Shown piece by piece: positions 21,987-30,752 of a stretch of DNA of 36,077 bases; within the stretch, counting starts at the first letter, position 1; each line of letters opens with the position of its first letter. Origin of the DNA: Candidatus Gastranaerophilales bacterium (lineage in GTDB: Bacteria > Cyanobacteriota > Vampirovibrionia > Gastranaerophilales > Gastranaerophilaceae). The DNA is taken from assembly GCA_944323145.1 (NCBI GenBank), contig CALURJ010000021.1:1-36077 (forward strand), given 5' to 3'. Under the pieces are notes generated by a model. That model saw only the letters and a list, made by a program, of their open reading frames with translations, ran no database searches and was not told the DNA's origin. The position numbers and the translations under genes are program-made.

Positions 21987-23039
21987 TTACTTACACTGCA
22001 CTTCAAGCAGTGTATAATCATGAACTCCAATATTTTCATGTTTTCTGTGGAGTTTCAATCCTGCTTTTTCGACCAGTTCAAGCATTCGTTTCTCCGTATA
22101 CATTCTGCTCTTTCCGTTTGCCATACAGGTAAAATACAAAGAAATATGTACAAGAGAATATTGAGCGCCTTCAAAAATCTGTTTATCGGTAAAAGGTTCT
22201 AAAATATAGATTTTCGTACCTTCAGCCATAGAATTTTTTATATTGGTTAAAATAGATATAATCTGCTCTTCCGAAAAACAATCCAAAAACTGGCTCATAA
22301 AAACAGCTCCCGAAATTTCAGGAAGTTTAGATTTCAAGACATCAACTCCGTGAAACTTCAGCCTTTCATTAGAAAGGTGCTTTTTGGCCTCTTCAATGTT
22401 TTCCGGCAGATCAATCATATTGACAATACAATCTTTATCAAATTCAAGACATGCACGTTCAAATTTACCGGTATTACCGCCGATATCAAAAATCTGCCCC
22501 AATTTATCTTCAAAAATAATTTTCAGAGCTTCTTCAAAACATCTGTCAGAATAAAAATGGTCAAACCCGAACCAGCTTTTTTTCATTTCGTCGGGCAAAA
22601 ACTGCAATGCATTATATATTGTTTCATAATCTCCTATAAATTTTCTGCACCCCAGAGGTTCAGATGTTTCATAAGAGGACGCCAGTTCAGAAGCACCGAG
22701 ATAGCATACATCTTTTACAAAATTAAAATTAACCTTTGTCATCTCATTGTTCAAAAAAGCCGAAGCAACAAGAGTATTAACATATTTCCCTTCGGTTTGC
22801 AGTACCAGACCGGAAGCACATGCAACTTCCAAAAGAGTTTCTACAGCATATTTAGAGACATGACAATGTTCAATAATTTCTTCAACCGTTGACGGATTTT
22901 CTTCCAAAAATTCTAAAATTCCGAATTTAAGCATTGCACTAACCGCCTGAAAAGTTAAAGGTGCAAACGCAATCTTTTGAGCGTCTGCAAGGGCCTTTAT
23001 CTGCGGGGATATATGTTTTTTTTCTCTTCTGTATCTCAT
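21987..23039 (-). CDS. SAM-dependent O-methyltransferase of the APE locus
   Basis: A protein of about 350 aa. An N-terminal winged-helix dimerisation region (FQAVSAMLKFGILEFLEEN, VSKYAVETLLEVACASGLV) is followed by a Rossmann domain with QIFDIGGNTGKFERA as SAM motif I and VNMIDLPENIEEAKKHL as motif II. This is the layout of plant-type and polyketide O-methyltransferases. In APE clusters such an enzyme probably methylates the aryl head group. I take the ATG at 23039, which overlaps the exporter's TGA (ATGA). A longer frame from 23069 lacks support. Confidence 0.85.
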   Translation of the reverse strand: MRYRREKKHISPQIKALADAQKIAFAPLTFQAVSAMLKFGILEFLEENPSTVEEIIEHCHVSKYAVETLLEVACASGLVLQTEGKYVNTLVASAFLNNEMTKVNFNFVKDVCYLGASELASSYETSEPLGCRKFIGDYETIYNALQFLPDEMKKSWFGFDHFYSDRCFEEALKIIFEDKLGQIFDIGGNTGKFERACLEFDKDCIVNMIDLPENIEEAKKHLSNERLKFHGVDVLKSKLPEISGAVFMSQFLDCFSEEQIISILTNIKNSMAEGTKIYILEPFTDKQIFEGAQYSLVHISLYFTCMANGKSRMYTEKRMLELVEKAGLKLHRKHENIGVHDYTLLEVQCK

Positions 23040-25189
23040 AATTCCAACTTCTTTCTGTCCTGAATACATATTACACTAAAAATATATGAACTCAAAAGCC
23101 CTATTGCCAGAACCGTTCCAAGGGAACTTACAAGTTTGAACCCTGCGCATGCTAATAACGCAAATGAAAATACACTTGTTAAACATGACATTAAAACAGC
23201 GTCTTTAAATTTTTTTGCACCTGCAAAGCGGAAAACCGAATAATCAAGCCCGAAACCTATTATCAAAAATATTGCAAGTATATGGAAAAAATTCACAGGA
23301 CACTTAAATATACCAAGAGTTCCGAAAACAAAGAGCACTGCAAATATTGACGGAGAAATAATTTTGAAAGCAGATTTAAAATCATAAATTTTGGACAATA
23401 ATAAATACAAAAGCACGAATATTGGAAGCAGCAGCCCGAGACAAATTAACCTGCATTTCCTTATTTGTGCGGATATATCACGCTGAAAATTAATTGCTTT
23501 TATTCCGTTGATTTCTTTTCCGCTAAAATTATATGCAATAACAATTGAAGAATTTTCATCTATCAAAAAATTATTTTTTAAAAATACAAAATTCTCATCT
23601 GCCGTTAAAAAATTGTTTCCGTAATTTTCCGAAATAAGTTTTGCCCTTTGCTGCGCAGGCAAAAATTCTGCATATTCATTCAATTTATCCTTGTAAAGCT
23701 GTTTTCTGAAAATCTGATTTTCTCTCTGGCGTTTTTCCGAAGGAACATATTTACTTAAAGATTGAAAACTTACCCCTTCCTCAATCAACTTATCCTCAAC
23801 CGCCTCTTCCTTTTGAAGAATATCCTGAAGATTTTCGCCTCTAACAACAAAAATAGATAAATCTCCGTTTGATTCTACAAGCTCACCGAACAATTTTTCA
23901 GCATTAATCAAAAATTTAGGCGGTACATACATATTTTTTATGTTGTCGTCAAAAGTTGTCCTGAAAATTCCGATTAAAGAAATAAAACAAACCGCACAGA
24001 GTATAATTTTTTTGTAATTTTCAGGGATTTCAAAATGCTTCACATCACGTTTTTCAGCCGTGATATGTTTACAAAGCAAAGGATAAAATAAAATAACTAT
24101 CAAATATACTGTTGTCAACCCTGTTATTGTAAATACGGATATCTGCTTAAGCAATATAAAATTCGCAAATAAAAGAACAACAAAAGCACTCACCGTAGTC
24201 AAAAGACTTACGGTCAAACTTTTAAAAATCTCTTTAATCGTATTCTGTCCTTCATCCGAAACGAAATAATGAAGCGAGTAATCAACGCATATCCCGATTA
24301 AAGTCGTTGAAAAAACAAAAGTCAAAATATGAATATCTCTGAAAAATAAAGATGTAACCGCAAATCCCGTAAAAATTCCGGTACATATACTTATTGCAAT
24401 AGGGATAACGGGTTTTAATGATTTAAAATACCAGAATACAAGACCTATAACAAACAGGGTTGACAGTATACAAATCAGATTAATTTCAAACATCGAGCGT
24501 GAGCTCGCATAATAAGAATGGACAGGAGCCCCCGTAAGATATATTTTCACGCCGTCCTTTGACAATTCTTCCTGCGTCTCGACAAGTGTTTTAATTTCAT
24601 CATTCAAAATTGTCGGCGAAAGCGCAAGGTCGTTATCGACAGTAAGCATAACAAGACTGTAATATTTTCCGTTATGTTCAAATGGTGTAAAATCGGAAGT
24701 TCCTCCGTTTTCAGACAAATTCACGACAAAATCCGTCAAAAGCAAAAACGGATCCTCATCAATTGAACCGATAGGCTGCATAATAGGATTGTACAGAGCT
24801 TCAAGAGAATTTTCTTCCACTGTTTCATATTGTTTTGCTTTCAAAAGACCATAAGTTTTTGCCGATAACAGATTGTTGTGATATTTTTCGTAATCCGATA
24901 TAATTGCCTGTATATCAGCGTTTGAAATGTGCATTTTTTCTCTGTCAACTTTACTGTAAAAAGTCTTGGACACTTCCTCCGAAGTTTCAGGCGAATCGCT
25001 TTCGACAATCACGTTAATTCTTGCCGAAAACCTTGTGCTCAAATCAACCAGAACATCGTTATTCCCGCCGAACAGAGCTTTCAGAATATTAGTTTCCGCG
25101 CCGGCAGGTCTGAACAGAACTAAAAGCCCTAAAGCCAAAAGTACCGTTATAAAAAGTATTCTTGAAATATTAATCAGTTTGTTGTGCAT
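23036..25189 (-). CDS. RND/MMPL-family exporter of the APE locus
   Basis: A 717-aa transporter with two homologous halves. Each half has one membrane helix (about 8-26 and 392-410), a large periplasmic loop, and then a bundle of five helices. The functional D-Y pairs are CVDYSLHYF (D303-Y304) and GLDYSVFRF (D649-Y650). Proteins of this class recur in aryl-polyene and flexirubin clusters, where they are thought to move the lipid-linked polyene across the envelope using proton motive force. It overlaps the LolA-like gene by 16 bp upstream and the methyltransferase gene by 4 bp downstream. Confidence 0.88.
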   Translation of the reverse strand: MHNKLINISRILFITVLLALGLLVLFRPAGAETNILKALFGGNNDVLVDLSTRFSARINVIVESDSPETSEEVSKTFYSKVDREKMHISNADIQAIISDYEKYHNNLLSAKTYGLLKAKQYETVEENSLEALYNPIMQPIGSIDEDPFLLLTDFVVNLSENGGTSDFTPFEHNGKYYSLVMLTVDNDLALSPTILNDEIKTLVETQEELSKDGVKIYLTGAPVHSYYASSRSMFEINLICILSTLFVIGLVFWYFKSLKPVIPIAISICTGIFTGFAVTSLFFRDIHILTFVFSTTLIGICVDYSLHYFVSDEGQNTIKEIFKSLTVSLLTTVSAFVVLLFANFILLKQISVFTITGLTTVYLIVILFYPLLCKHITAEKRDVKHFEIPENYKKIILCAVCFISLIGIFRTTFDDNIKNMYVPPKFLINAEKLFGELVESNGDLSIFVVRGENLQDILQKEEAVEDKLIEEGVSFQSLSKYVPSEKRQRENQIFRKQLYKDKLNEYAEFLPAQQRAKLISENYGNNFLTADENFVFLKNNFLIDENSSIVIAYNFSGKEINGIKAINFQRDISAQIRKCRLICLGLLLPIFVLLYLLLSKIYDFKSAFKIISPSIFAVLFVFGTLGIFKCPVNFFHILAIFLIIGFGLDYSVFRFAGAKKFKDAVLMSCLTSVFSFALLACAGFKLVSSLGTVLAIGLLSSYIFSVICIQDRKKLEL

Positions 25190-25701
25190 TGTTGAAAAGA
25201 GATTTCAGTTGTTCCGTTTTTAATAGTGGATATTTTAATAAAATCTATATCAGATTTACCTTTAATAATTATATCATAAAGCTGCGAAGCCGGAGCTGAA
25301 CCCGCTTTAGGTTTCAAACCCACAGTCCATACGTCATTTTCTTTTTTAAAATAAAGATTAAAATTTTTATCCAAGTATGCAAAATTTTTATTAGATACAG
25401 CCTTTATAATTTCATTCATCTGCTTATTTTTTGCAGATGTATAAGACACTGTTGATTTTATAGGATAAAGAGTTTCAAATATTGCCCCTTTATCTTTTAT
25501 AAATTTGAAATTCCCTCCAGATTTTAAAACAGTTGAATCCAGATATTTTTCCTGCGTAAATTTGCATGACGCATTACCGAGCTGCGGCATGCTGTTTGAA
25601 ATATTTTTGCTTGTAGACTGGTGGTTAAAAACATCATCAGAAGCAAAACAAAAATTTATTCCGCAAAAAATTATTAATAACAATATCAAAAATCTATTCA
25701 T
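25174..25701 (-). CDS. LolA-like periplasmic carrier of the APE locus
   Basis: A 175-aa protein with a Sec signal peptide (MNRFLILLLIIFCGINFCFA before SDD). A LolA-like single-domain region follows: CKFTQEKYLDSTVLKSGGNFKF, then GAIFETLYPIKSTVSYT, as in outer-membrane lipoprotein carriers. In APE clusters a dedicated LolA-like protein partners the MMPL exporter. I use the ATG at 25701, with GGAG upstream and overlap with the thioesterase stop, rather than a longer frame from 25722 that would spoil the signal peptide. Confidence 0.82.
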   Translation of the reverse strand: MNRFLILLLIIFCGINFCFASDDVFNHQSTSKNISNSMPQLGNASCKFTQEKYLDSTVLKSGGNFKFIKDKGAIFETLYPIKSTVSYTSAKNKQMNEIIKAVSNKNFAYLDKNFNLYFKKENDVWTVGLKPKAGSAPASQLYDIIIKGKSDIDFIKISTIKNGTTEISFQQCTTN

Positions 25702-26107
25702 ACTTCTCCAATTGTTCCACAAATTTTACAGGGGCGCTGTATATACTTTCACCTGTTTTCGCATCAATACAAATCTGCATACTTTTTGCTTTAAAAATAA
25801 GTTCATCTGATTTTGCATCAAAAATTTCATATCTTATAATCAAAGCCGGTTCATATTCAATAAGAGTTGTAACTATTTTCAATTTCTGGGAAAACCTTGC
25901 AGACTTTATAAATTTTAAATCCATTGTCGCTAGCGGATACGCAATCCCTTCATTCATCATGTCAGTATAAGTATATCCTATTTTAGAAAGCATATCACAT
26001 CTCGAAGCTTCAAGATATTTCACATAATTTCCATGCCACACGACATTCATCGGATCAAGGTCGTAAAACGGAACTTCCATATACATTTTTGTTGAAATCT
26101 TATTCAT
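25694..26107 (-). CDS. hotdog-fold acyl thioesterase of the APE locus
   Basis: A 137-aa YbgC/4-hydroxybenzoyl-CoA thioesterase-like protein. FYDLDPMNVVWHGNYVKYLE is the catalytic signature, with D16 or D18 and H25-G-N-Y. It probably hydrolyses or edits acyl-ACP intermediates of the polyene. I use the ATG at 26107, 7 bp after the ligase stop and matching the usual family length. An extension to 26173 is hydrophobic and probably untranslated. No strong Shine-Dalgarno sequence is visible, so coupling to the upstream gene is likely. Confidence 0.85.
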   Translation of the reverse strand: MNKISTKMYMEVPFYDLDPMNVVWHGNYVKYLEASRCDMLSKIGYTYTDMMNEGIAYPLATMDLKFIKSARFSQKLKIVTTLIEYEPALIIRYEIFDAKSDELIFKAKSMQICIDAKTGESIYSAPVKFVEQLEKYE

Positions 26108-26114
26108 AAAAATA

Positions 26115-27368
26115 TTATAAAACAAAAGTTCCGGAAGAAAAAATTTTATCACCGTCAAAAAATTTAAAATCAACCGAATTTTCTTTTTTTACAAGGCCTA
26201 AACACACACATACATCGGGTTTTATAACAGAAGAAAATTTAATTTTTTTAATTTTTTCGGGTATAAAATCAATTCCGAACGAATCTTTAATAAACTCTTT
26301 TACAAAAAATAACTGTACAACTCCCGGAAGAATCGGGAAATTAGTAAAATGACCTTTGAAAAAATTACTTTCGTGCGGAAATATCAATGAAAATTCCGCA
26401 TAATCAGGTTTGACGGAAGATGTAATAACATTGGGATAAGTCAAATTTGTGCTAAAAATTTCTCTTATTCTTCTCTCATCAATTTTACCACGGTCATTAA
26501 CCGGCAGGTCAAATAAAAATCTCCATCTTTTGCAGCGAACCGGAAAACCTTCTGATTTTGCATAATCTTTTAATATTTTAATCAGCTCCAACTTCCCTTT
26601 TTCCCGCAAAATATTACATCCTCTGCTTTTCAGGACAACTGCCGCGCAAAGTTTATCTCCGATTTCCAAACAATAAGATTTTTCGACCAGTTCATTTTTA
26701 TTTAAAATATTTTCTATTTCATTAAGAGAAACCCTTTTTTCCTGAATTTTTACAATTCTGTCATTGCGGCCTTTTACGATAAAGCCGTCATCTAAAAATT
26801 CTAACCCGTCGCACAAAGGCAATTCCGGCTCATCAAAATACGGTGATTTTATTTTCCCGTTTTCATACTTTACGTTATCAAAAAATCTTAAATTATCTTT
26901 TGATGATTTTCTGTAAGCCATAACACCTGTTTCGGTACTGCCGTAAATTTCAGTTACAGGACACATTTTTTCAAAATATTCGTATACATCATTTTGAAGC
27001 TTTGCGCCTGCCGCAATAATCATAAGCGGCGGGTATTTAAACGTAAAATTATATTTTGCAAGTTTTTCCATAAAAGATGGGGTTGTAATAAAAATGTATT
27101 TGCCGTAGTCTTTCAAATCCTCGGGGTAAAAAACTCTTTCAGGCTCAACAAAGCATCCGCAGACTTTTGGCAGCATTATCATAAATGTTGCCCCGAACAT
27201 GTGCTCAGGGCTTACTGTCGATACAATAACGGTATCTTTTGAGATATTAAAACAATCAGCCATATCAAGCGCTTCTTTGTATACAGCTTCATAACTCTTT
27301 TTAATAACTTTCGGCTCCCCTGTAGAACCGGATGTATAGAAGATTAAAGGCTCATTATTTTCTGTCAT
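26115..27368 (-). CDS. AMP-ligase/FabZ-like dehydratase fusion of the APE locus
   Basis: A 417-aa two-domain enzyme. Residues 1-305 are an adenylate-forming ligase: P-loop YTSGSTGEPKVIKKS (11-25), YGSTE (142-146), GRNDRIVKIQEKRVSL (200-215) and C-terminal catalytic Lys in NDRGK (K295). Residues about 322-417 are a hotdog dehydratase with FFKGHFTNFPILPGVVQ (H340), a FabZ-like signature. The ligase would load the aryl starter onto an ACP and the dehydratase would act in chain extension. The first ~90-100 residues usual before the P-loop are absent, although MTEN is a credible start inside the membrane-protein gene (14-bp overlap). Confidence 0.85.
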   Translation of the reverse strand: MTENNEPLIFYTSGSTGEPKVIKKSYEAVYKEALDMADCFNISKDTVIVSTVSPEHMFGATFMIMLPKVCGCFVEPERVFYPEDLKDYGKYIFITTPSFMEKLAKYNFTFKYPPLMIIAAGAKLQNDVYEYFEKMCPVTEIYGSTETGVMAYRKSSKDNLRFFDNVKYENGKIKSPYFDEPELPLCDGLEFLDDGFIVKGRNDRIVKIQEKRVSLNEIENILNKNELVEKSYCLEIGDKLCAAVVLKSRGCNILREKGKLELIKILKDYAKSEGFPVRCKRWRFLFDLPVNDRGKIDERRIREIFSTNLTYPNVITSSVKPDYAEFSLIFPHESNFFKGHFTNFPILPGVVQLFFVKEFIKDSFGIDFIPEKIKKIKFSSVIKPDVCVCLGLVKKENSVDFKFFDGDKIFSSGTFVL

Positions 27369-27765
27369 ATTTAGCTCTCAAAATTATTCTTATGATATAT
27401 TCTACCCCGAACATCACACCGAGTGCAATATATGAAATACAGGCGTTATATAATGTCCAAATTTTTTCGGACATAAAAACTGTCGCAATTGATATTGAAA
27501 GGTTTATAAACAAAAAAACACACCAGACATAGGTGAGTCTGCGTGTATAAATTCTTGTAAAATCACTTAATTCCCCGCCTTCCATCTTTTTTGCAATTTT
27601 TTGTATAACTGTTTCCCTGCAAAAAAGCGATGAAAAAAATACGCAAAAAATAAATGAATTAACAATAACCGGATAAAATTTTAAAACATAAACCTTGCTG
27701 AAATGGAAAAGCAAAACAATACACAAAGTTCCTAAAAACGGCAATAGAGGTTTAAGTTTATTCAT
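27355..27765 (-). CDS. COG4648-like membrane protein of the APE locus
   Basis: A protein of about 136 aa with four membrane helices. FTRIYTRRLTYVWCVFLFIN and WTLYNACISYIALGVMFGVEYIIR match the membrane protein regularly found between ACP and ligase genes in aryl-polyene clusters. Its biochemical role is unknown. I use the ATG at 27765, which has AAGGCAGGT upstream. A longer frame from 27828 would overlap the ACP gene. Confidence 0.8.
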   Translation of the reverse strand: MNKLKPLLPFLGTLCIVLLFHFSKVYVLKFYPVIVNSFIFCVFFSSLFCRETVIQKIAKKMEGGELSDFTRIYTRRLTYVWCVFLFINLSISIATVFMSEKIWTLYNACISYIALGVMFGVEYIIRIILRAKYDRK

Positions 27766-27790
27766 GTAACCTGCCTTCCAATCTTCCGGC

Positions 27791-28039
27791 TTAAAGAAGC
27801 TGTTCAACGGCAGTAACAACATCATCAATAGTTTTAATCTGTTTAAAATTTTCCGGAGAAATTTTCTTTTCCGTAAATTCCTGCAATTTAACAGCTAAAT
27901 CAACAGCATCAATACTGTCAAGTTCCAAATCTTCAAACAGGTTTGCATCCGGCACAAGTTTTTCAGGCTCGATTTCAAAATCATCAGCCAGAATTTCTTT
28001 TAATCTATCAAAAATCTGTTCTCTCGTATATTTTGCCAC
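27791..28039 (-). CDS. acyl carrier protein 2 of the APE locus
   Basis: An 82-aa acidic four-helix carrier protein. The phosphopantetheine site is S42 in LELDSIDAVDLAVKLQE. It lies 4 bp after the first ACP gene. Paired ACPs are characteristic of APE loci, one thought to carry the starter or finished chain and the other the elongating chain. Which does which is not evident here. No phosphopantetheinyl transferase gene is in the window. Confidence 0.93.
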   Translation of the reverse strand: MAKYTREQIFDRLKEILADDFEIEPEKLVPDANLFEDLELDSIDAVDLAVKLQEFTEKKISPENFKQIKTIDDVVTAVEQLL

Positions 28040-28043
28040 TGCA

Positions 28044-28313
28044 TTAATCCTTTTGTTCTGAGCCGTTACAGCTTCTTATATAATCAGCTATTGTCTTAAC
28101 AGAATAAAAATGTTTTTTATTTTCTTCTTTGTTTTCGCTCAAATCCACATGATATTTTTTCTTTAAAGCCATACCGAGCTCTAAAGCGTCGATGCTGTCT
28201 AAGCCGAGCCCGCTTACGAATAACGGTTCTTCGTCTTTGATATCATCAATTGTTATGTCTTCTAATTCAAGCGATTCAATGATTAAAGTTTTGATTTCAT
28301 TTTCCAAACACAT
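28044..28313 (-). CDS. acyl carrier protein 1 of the APE locus
   Basis: An 89-aa carrier protein with S40 in GLGLDSIDALELGMALKKKY and a longer helix II-III loop rich in charged residues (LSENKEENKKHF). It is the first gene of the long minus-strand operon and has its own good promoter 20-48 bp upstream. AGGTG precedes the ATG. Confidence 0.93.
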   Translation of the reverse strand: MCLENEIKTLIIESLELEDITIDDIKDEEPLFVSGLGLDSIDALELGMALKKKYHVDLSENKEENKKHFYSVKTIADYIRSCNGSEQKD

Positions 28314-28332
28314 CTTAATTCACCTACTAATA

Positions 28333-28361
28333 TTTATAACTTAATTAATTAGTAAAGTCAA
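28333..28361 (-). promoter_or_regulatory. promoter of the main APE operon
   Basis: TTGACT (28356-28361) and TATAAA (28333-28338), 17-bp spacer. The spacer begins TTACTAATTAATTAAG, which has a counterpart (TTACTAATTAACTAGC) upstream of the zincin gene, so a shared operator is possible. Confidence 0.7.
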
Positions 28362-28447
28362 ATTAATAATCAACTTATATAGCAGTTTATGTTAAAATTC
28401 ACTAAATACAATCTCTGTGAAATTGATTCAAAAGTTTTACACACCTT

Positions 28448-28513
28448 CGTCACTCTGAACTTGGTTCAGAGTCTCATGTAATTTTGAGATTCCAAAATAA
28501 ATTCGGAATGACG
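28448..28513. repeat. 66-bp palindromic repeat, copy 1
   Basis: It begins CGTCACTCTGAAC and ends GGAATGACG, so the termini are inverted. Internal hairpins are CTCTGAAC-TTG-GTTCAGAG and TCTCA...TGAGA. A second copy of equal length and orientation lies at 29936-30001, and the pair brackets the zincin gene. It is non-coding and MITE-like in form. Confidence 0.85.
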
Positions 28514-28546
28514 AGAAGTATTGGTCACTAATATCCAAAAATATGT

Positions 28547-29836
28547 TTAAATAGCAGGTCCACCATATTCATTATAAAGTTTCATAACATCATCAGGGAT
28601 TTGCTCTTTTCCACCTAACGCCTTATTTATTAATTTTCGATAAACTTCTGCTACAAATTCCAAAGGTGATTCAGGTGCATAATTAGAAACTCTATTAGCA
28701 GTTTGTTGTTTTTCTTTACTGTTTATAAAATCATTTGTAATATCTGATACTTTACCAAAACGTTCAATGCATTCTTCTGGTTTAGTCATAGATGAAAATT
28801 TATCTTCACCTATTTTAATACGATGCTCTAAATGACCGGTTTCATGATATATCGTCTTAAATATATCACCTGAAGGATAACTCAAACATATATCATCGCC
28901 CGAATAAAGACAAGTATTTACAACATCTACAAGCACATTTGTTTGCTGATCTGTTGATAGTTTCTCTATTTGTTTCAAATCAGGCAATTTTGAATGTGCT
29001 AATAAAGTTTCTTGTATTCTTTCACTTTTAAGCAACTGTTGTAATTTAGCATAAGGAGCATCATAAAAACCATCTATTGCATTACCCATAGATACATAAT
29101 CTTCATACAATTTAACTTTATCCATCAACGAAAAGCTTTCTGGATTTTCATTAAATTTATTTAAATTTTTTAACAAATTATCAGAAACTTCTCCACAATG
29201 ATAGAATGGATATAAATCAAGTTTTCCATCTTTATTTTTATATAAAATATTATTATCTAAATCATATTTAATATAATTTTTTATATTTTCACCTAAATTT
29301 TCAAAAGTTTTTTTATTAATATTTAAAATAGCCCCATATTTAGGAACTGTAATATCATTGACCATACATGCTAAATATTCTCTATCTTGAGATACATAAG
29401 CTATCGTATCAAATAATTTAGCTTTGCCTTTCCGCACATTATTGATATTTGTAAGTCCTTCATTTACCCAATTCATTACATCCAAAGGCATACTATCATC
29501 ATAATTTTTTACACCCAATTTTGTTTTGGCAAATTCTATTGCTTCCTGAGTCGTCTTAGCAGGAGTAAAATCGATATGTTCAGCAAGTTTTGTAACTTCT
29601 TCTTGAGCTGCACCAACTTTTCCGCGAAGCAACAATGCCGTAGCTGTCAAAGCTGCAGCTATACCAAGACCAATACCCCATTTTTGCCCGTTGGACAAAC
29701 CTTTTTTCTTGCCGTTAACCTCAACACTATCTTGGGCATAGGGCTGTGTTGTATAATTAGGATTTATATTTTTATTTCCAAAATTTATTCTATTTACAGT
29801 ATTTGCATTCGAAATACTTAGGGGCTGTATTGACAC
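28547..29836 (-). CDS. membrane-anchored HETGH zincin metallopeptidase-like protein
   Basis: A 429-aa protein I cannot assign to a named family. The N-terminal segment NTVNRINFGNKN is followed by one membrane helix (about 53-71, WGIGLGIAAALTATALLL) and a large soluble domain. YHETGHLEHR (331-335) is an HExxH zinc site with catalytic Glu. YAPESPLEFVAEVYRKL about 55 residues later offers the third ligand (E393 or E397), as in gluzincins with an EFxAE motif such as lethal-factor-like peptidases. Start is GTG with AAGGA upstream. It has no evident biosynthetic role and splits the APE locus. Confidence 0.7.
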   Translation of the reverse strand: MSIQPLSISNANTVNRINFGNKNINPNYTTQPYAQDSVEVNGKKKGLSNGQKWGIGLGIAAALTATALLLRGKVGAAQEEVTKLAEHIDFTPAKTTQEAIEFAKTKLGVKNYDDSMPLDVMNWVNEGLTNINNVRKGKAKLFDTIAYVSQDREYLACMVNDITVPKYGAILNINKKTFENLGENIKNYIKYDLDNNILYKNKDGKLDLYPFYHCGEVSDNLLKNLNKFNENPESFSLMDKVKLYEDYVSMGNAIDGFYDAPYAKLQQLLKSERIQETLLAHSKLPDLKQIEKLSTDQQTNVLVDVVNTCLYSGDDICLSYPSGDIFKTIYHETGHLEHRIKIGEDKFSSMTKPEECIERFGKVSDITNDFINSKEKQQTANRVSNYAPESPLEFVAEVYRKLINKALGGKEQIPDDVMKLYNEYGGPAI

Positions 29837-29935
29837 AAAAATTCCTTTCTACCTTGTATATATTTATAAAAACACAAAGATAAAAAAAATTGCTAGTTAA
29901 TTAGTAAAACAATTTTAACAAATTTTTATAATATC

Positions 29936-30001
29936 CGTAACTCTGAACTTGGTTCAGAGTCTCAAGTAATTTTGAGATTCCGAAATAAATTCTGAATGAC
30001 A
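29936..30001. repeat. 66-bp palindromic repeat, copy 2
   Basis: Same length and orientation as 28448-28513 with only a few mismatches (for example CGTAACTCTGAAC and GAATGACA at the ends). It lies between the zincin start and the acyltransferase stop. Confidence 0.85.
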
Positions 30002-30020
30002 AGAAATTCCATATTATATT

Positions 30021-30752
30021 TTAATTTTGTGTAAAGTCAAATTTGATTTTCTCAGAAATTTCTTTTCGCAGCTTAATTTCGGATTTTTCAGAAAATTGTG
30101 AAAGCTTAATAGGTTCTGATTGGCTTATGGTATATGTTATAACCCTGTCTGATGCATCATAAATCGGACGTCCTTTTCGCAAAAACGGATAGTCACAATC
30201 AATTTTTACAGGAATAATATCAGCGCCCGAGGCAATCTGTAGTGCCGCTGCACCCTTATGGATTTTTAAATCTTCTCGGTCGACTGTTCTTGTGCCGGTC
30301 GGGAAAATAATTATGTTGTAACCATCTTTTATCGCCTCAAGACAAATTGCTTTAAATTCGTCCAGCTCAATGTTATTCGGAATATAAACATTTTTTATAA
30401 TATTTTTCATAAAAATATTATTCAAAATTTCTTTTTTAGCAAGACATAAAGAGTTATCAAAAATTCCGATTAAAATCATAATGTCAATGAATGTAGGATG
30501 CGTAGAAACAATAATTTTGCCTCTCATCTGCTCTATATTGTTTGTTTTTATTCTTATCAAACCGAATAAAACAAAAAGCTGTGTATAACCATGCCAGAGT
30601 TTGTGAATTAAATGTGAGAAATATTCTCTTTTCTTATTGCCTTTAAAAAATATTCCTCCGGCAGGCAGAAATACAAAACTCAAAATCAAAGACCCGAGCC
30701 CGAAAATCGCAAACAGCATTACGACAAGAAAACCGCGGATAAACTTAATCAT
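30021..30752 (-). CDS. PlsC-like acyltransferase of the APE locus
   Basis: A 243-aa 1-acylglycerol-3-phosphate acyltransferase-type protein. It has an N-terminal membrane anchor (about 8-30). VSTHPTFIDIMIL contains the HX4D motif (H85, D90), and IIFPTGTRTVDR (149-158) is the substrate-binding block with Thr where FPEGTR is usual. The GAAALQIASGADIIPVKI region follows. In APE loci such enzymes may esterify the polyene to glycerol-lipid. It overlaps the chain-length-factor gene by 8 bp and is now cut off from the ACP operon by the zincin insertion. Confidence 0.85.
   Translation of the reverse strand: MIKFIRGFLVVMLFAIFGLGSLILSFVFLPAGGIFFKGNKKREYFSHLIHKLWHGYTQLFVLFGLIRIKTNNIEQMRGKIIVSTHPTFIDIMILIGIFDNSLCLAKKEILNNIFMKNIIKNVYIPNNIELDEFKAICLEAIKDGYNIIIFPTGTRTVDREDLKIHKGAAALQIASGADIIPVKIDCDYPFLRKGRPIYDASDRVITYTISQSEPIKLSQFSEKSEIKLRKEISEKIKFDFTQN

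Noticed and set aside
22350..22892. 180-codon plus-strand ORF opposite the APE methyltransferase
   Set aside because: It is a shadow of a gene with intact SAM motifs and has no start signals.
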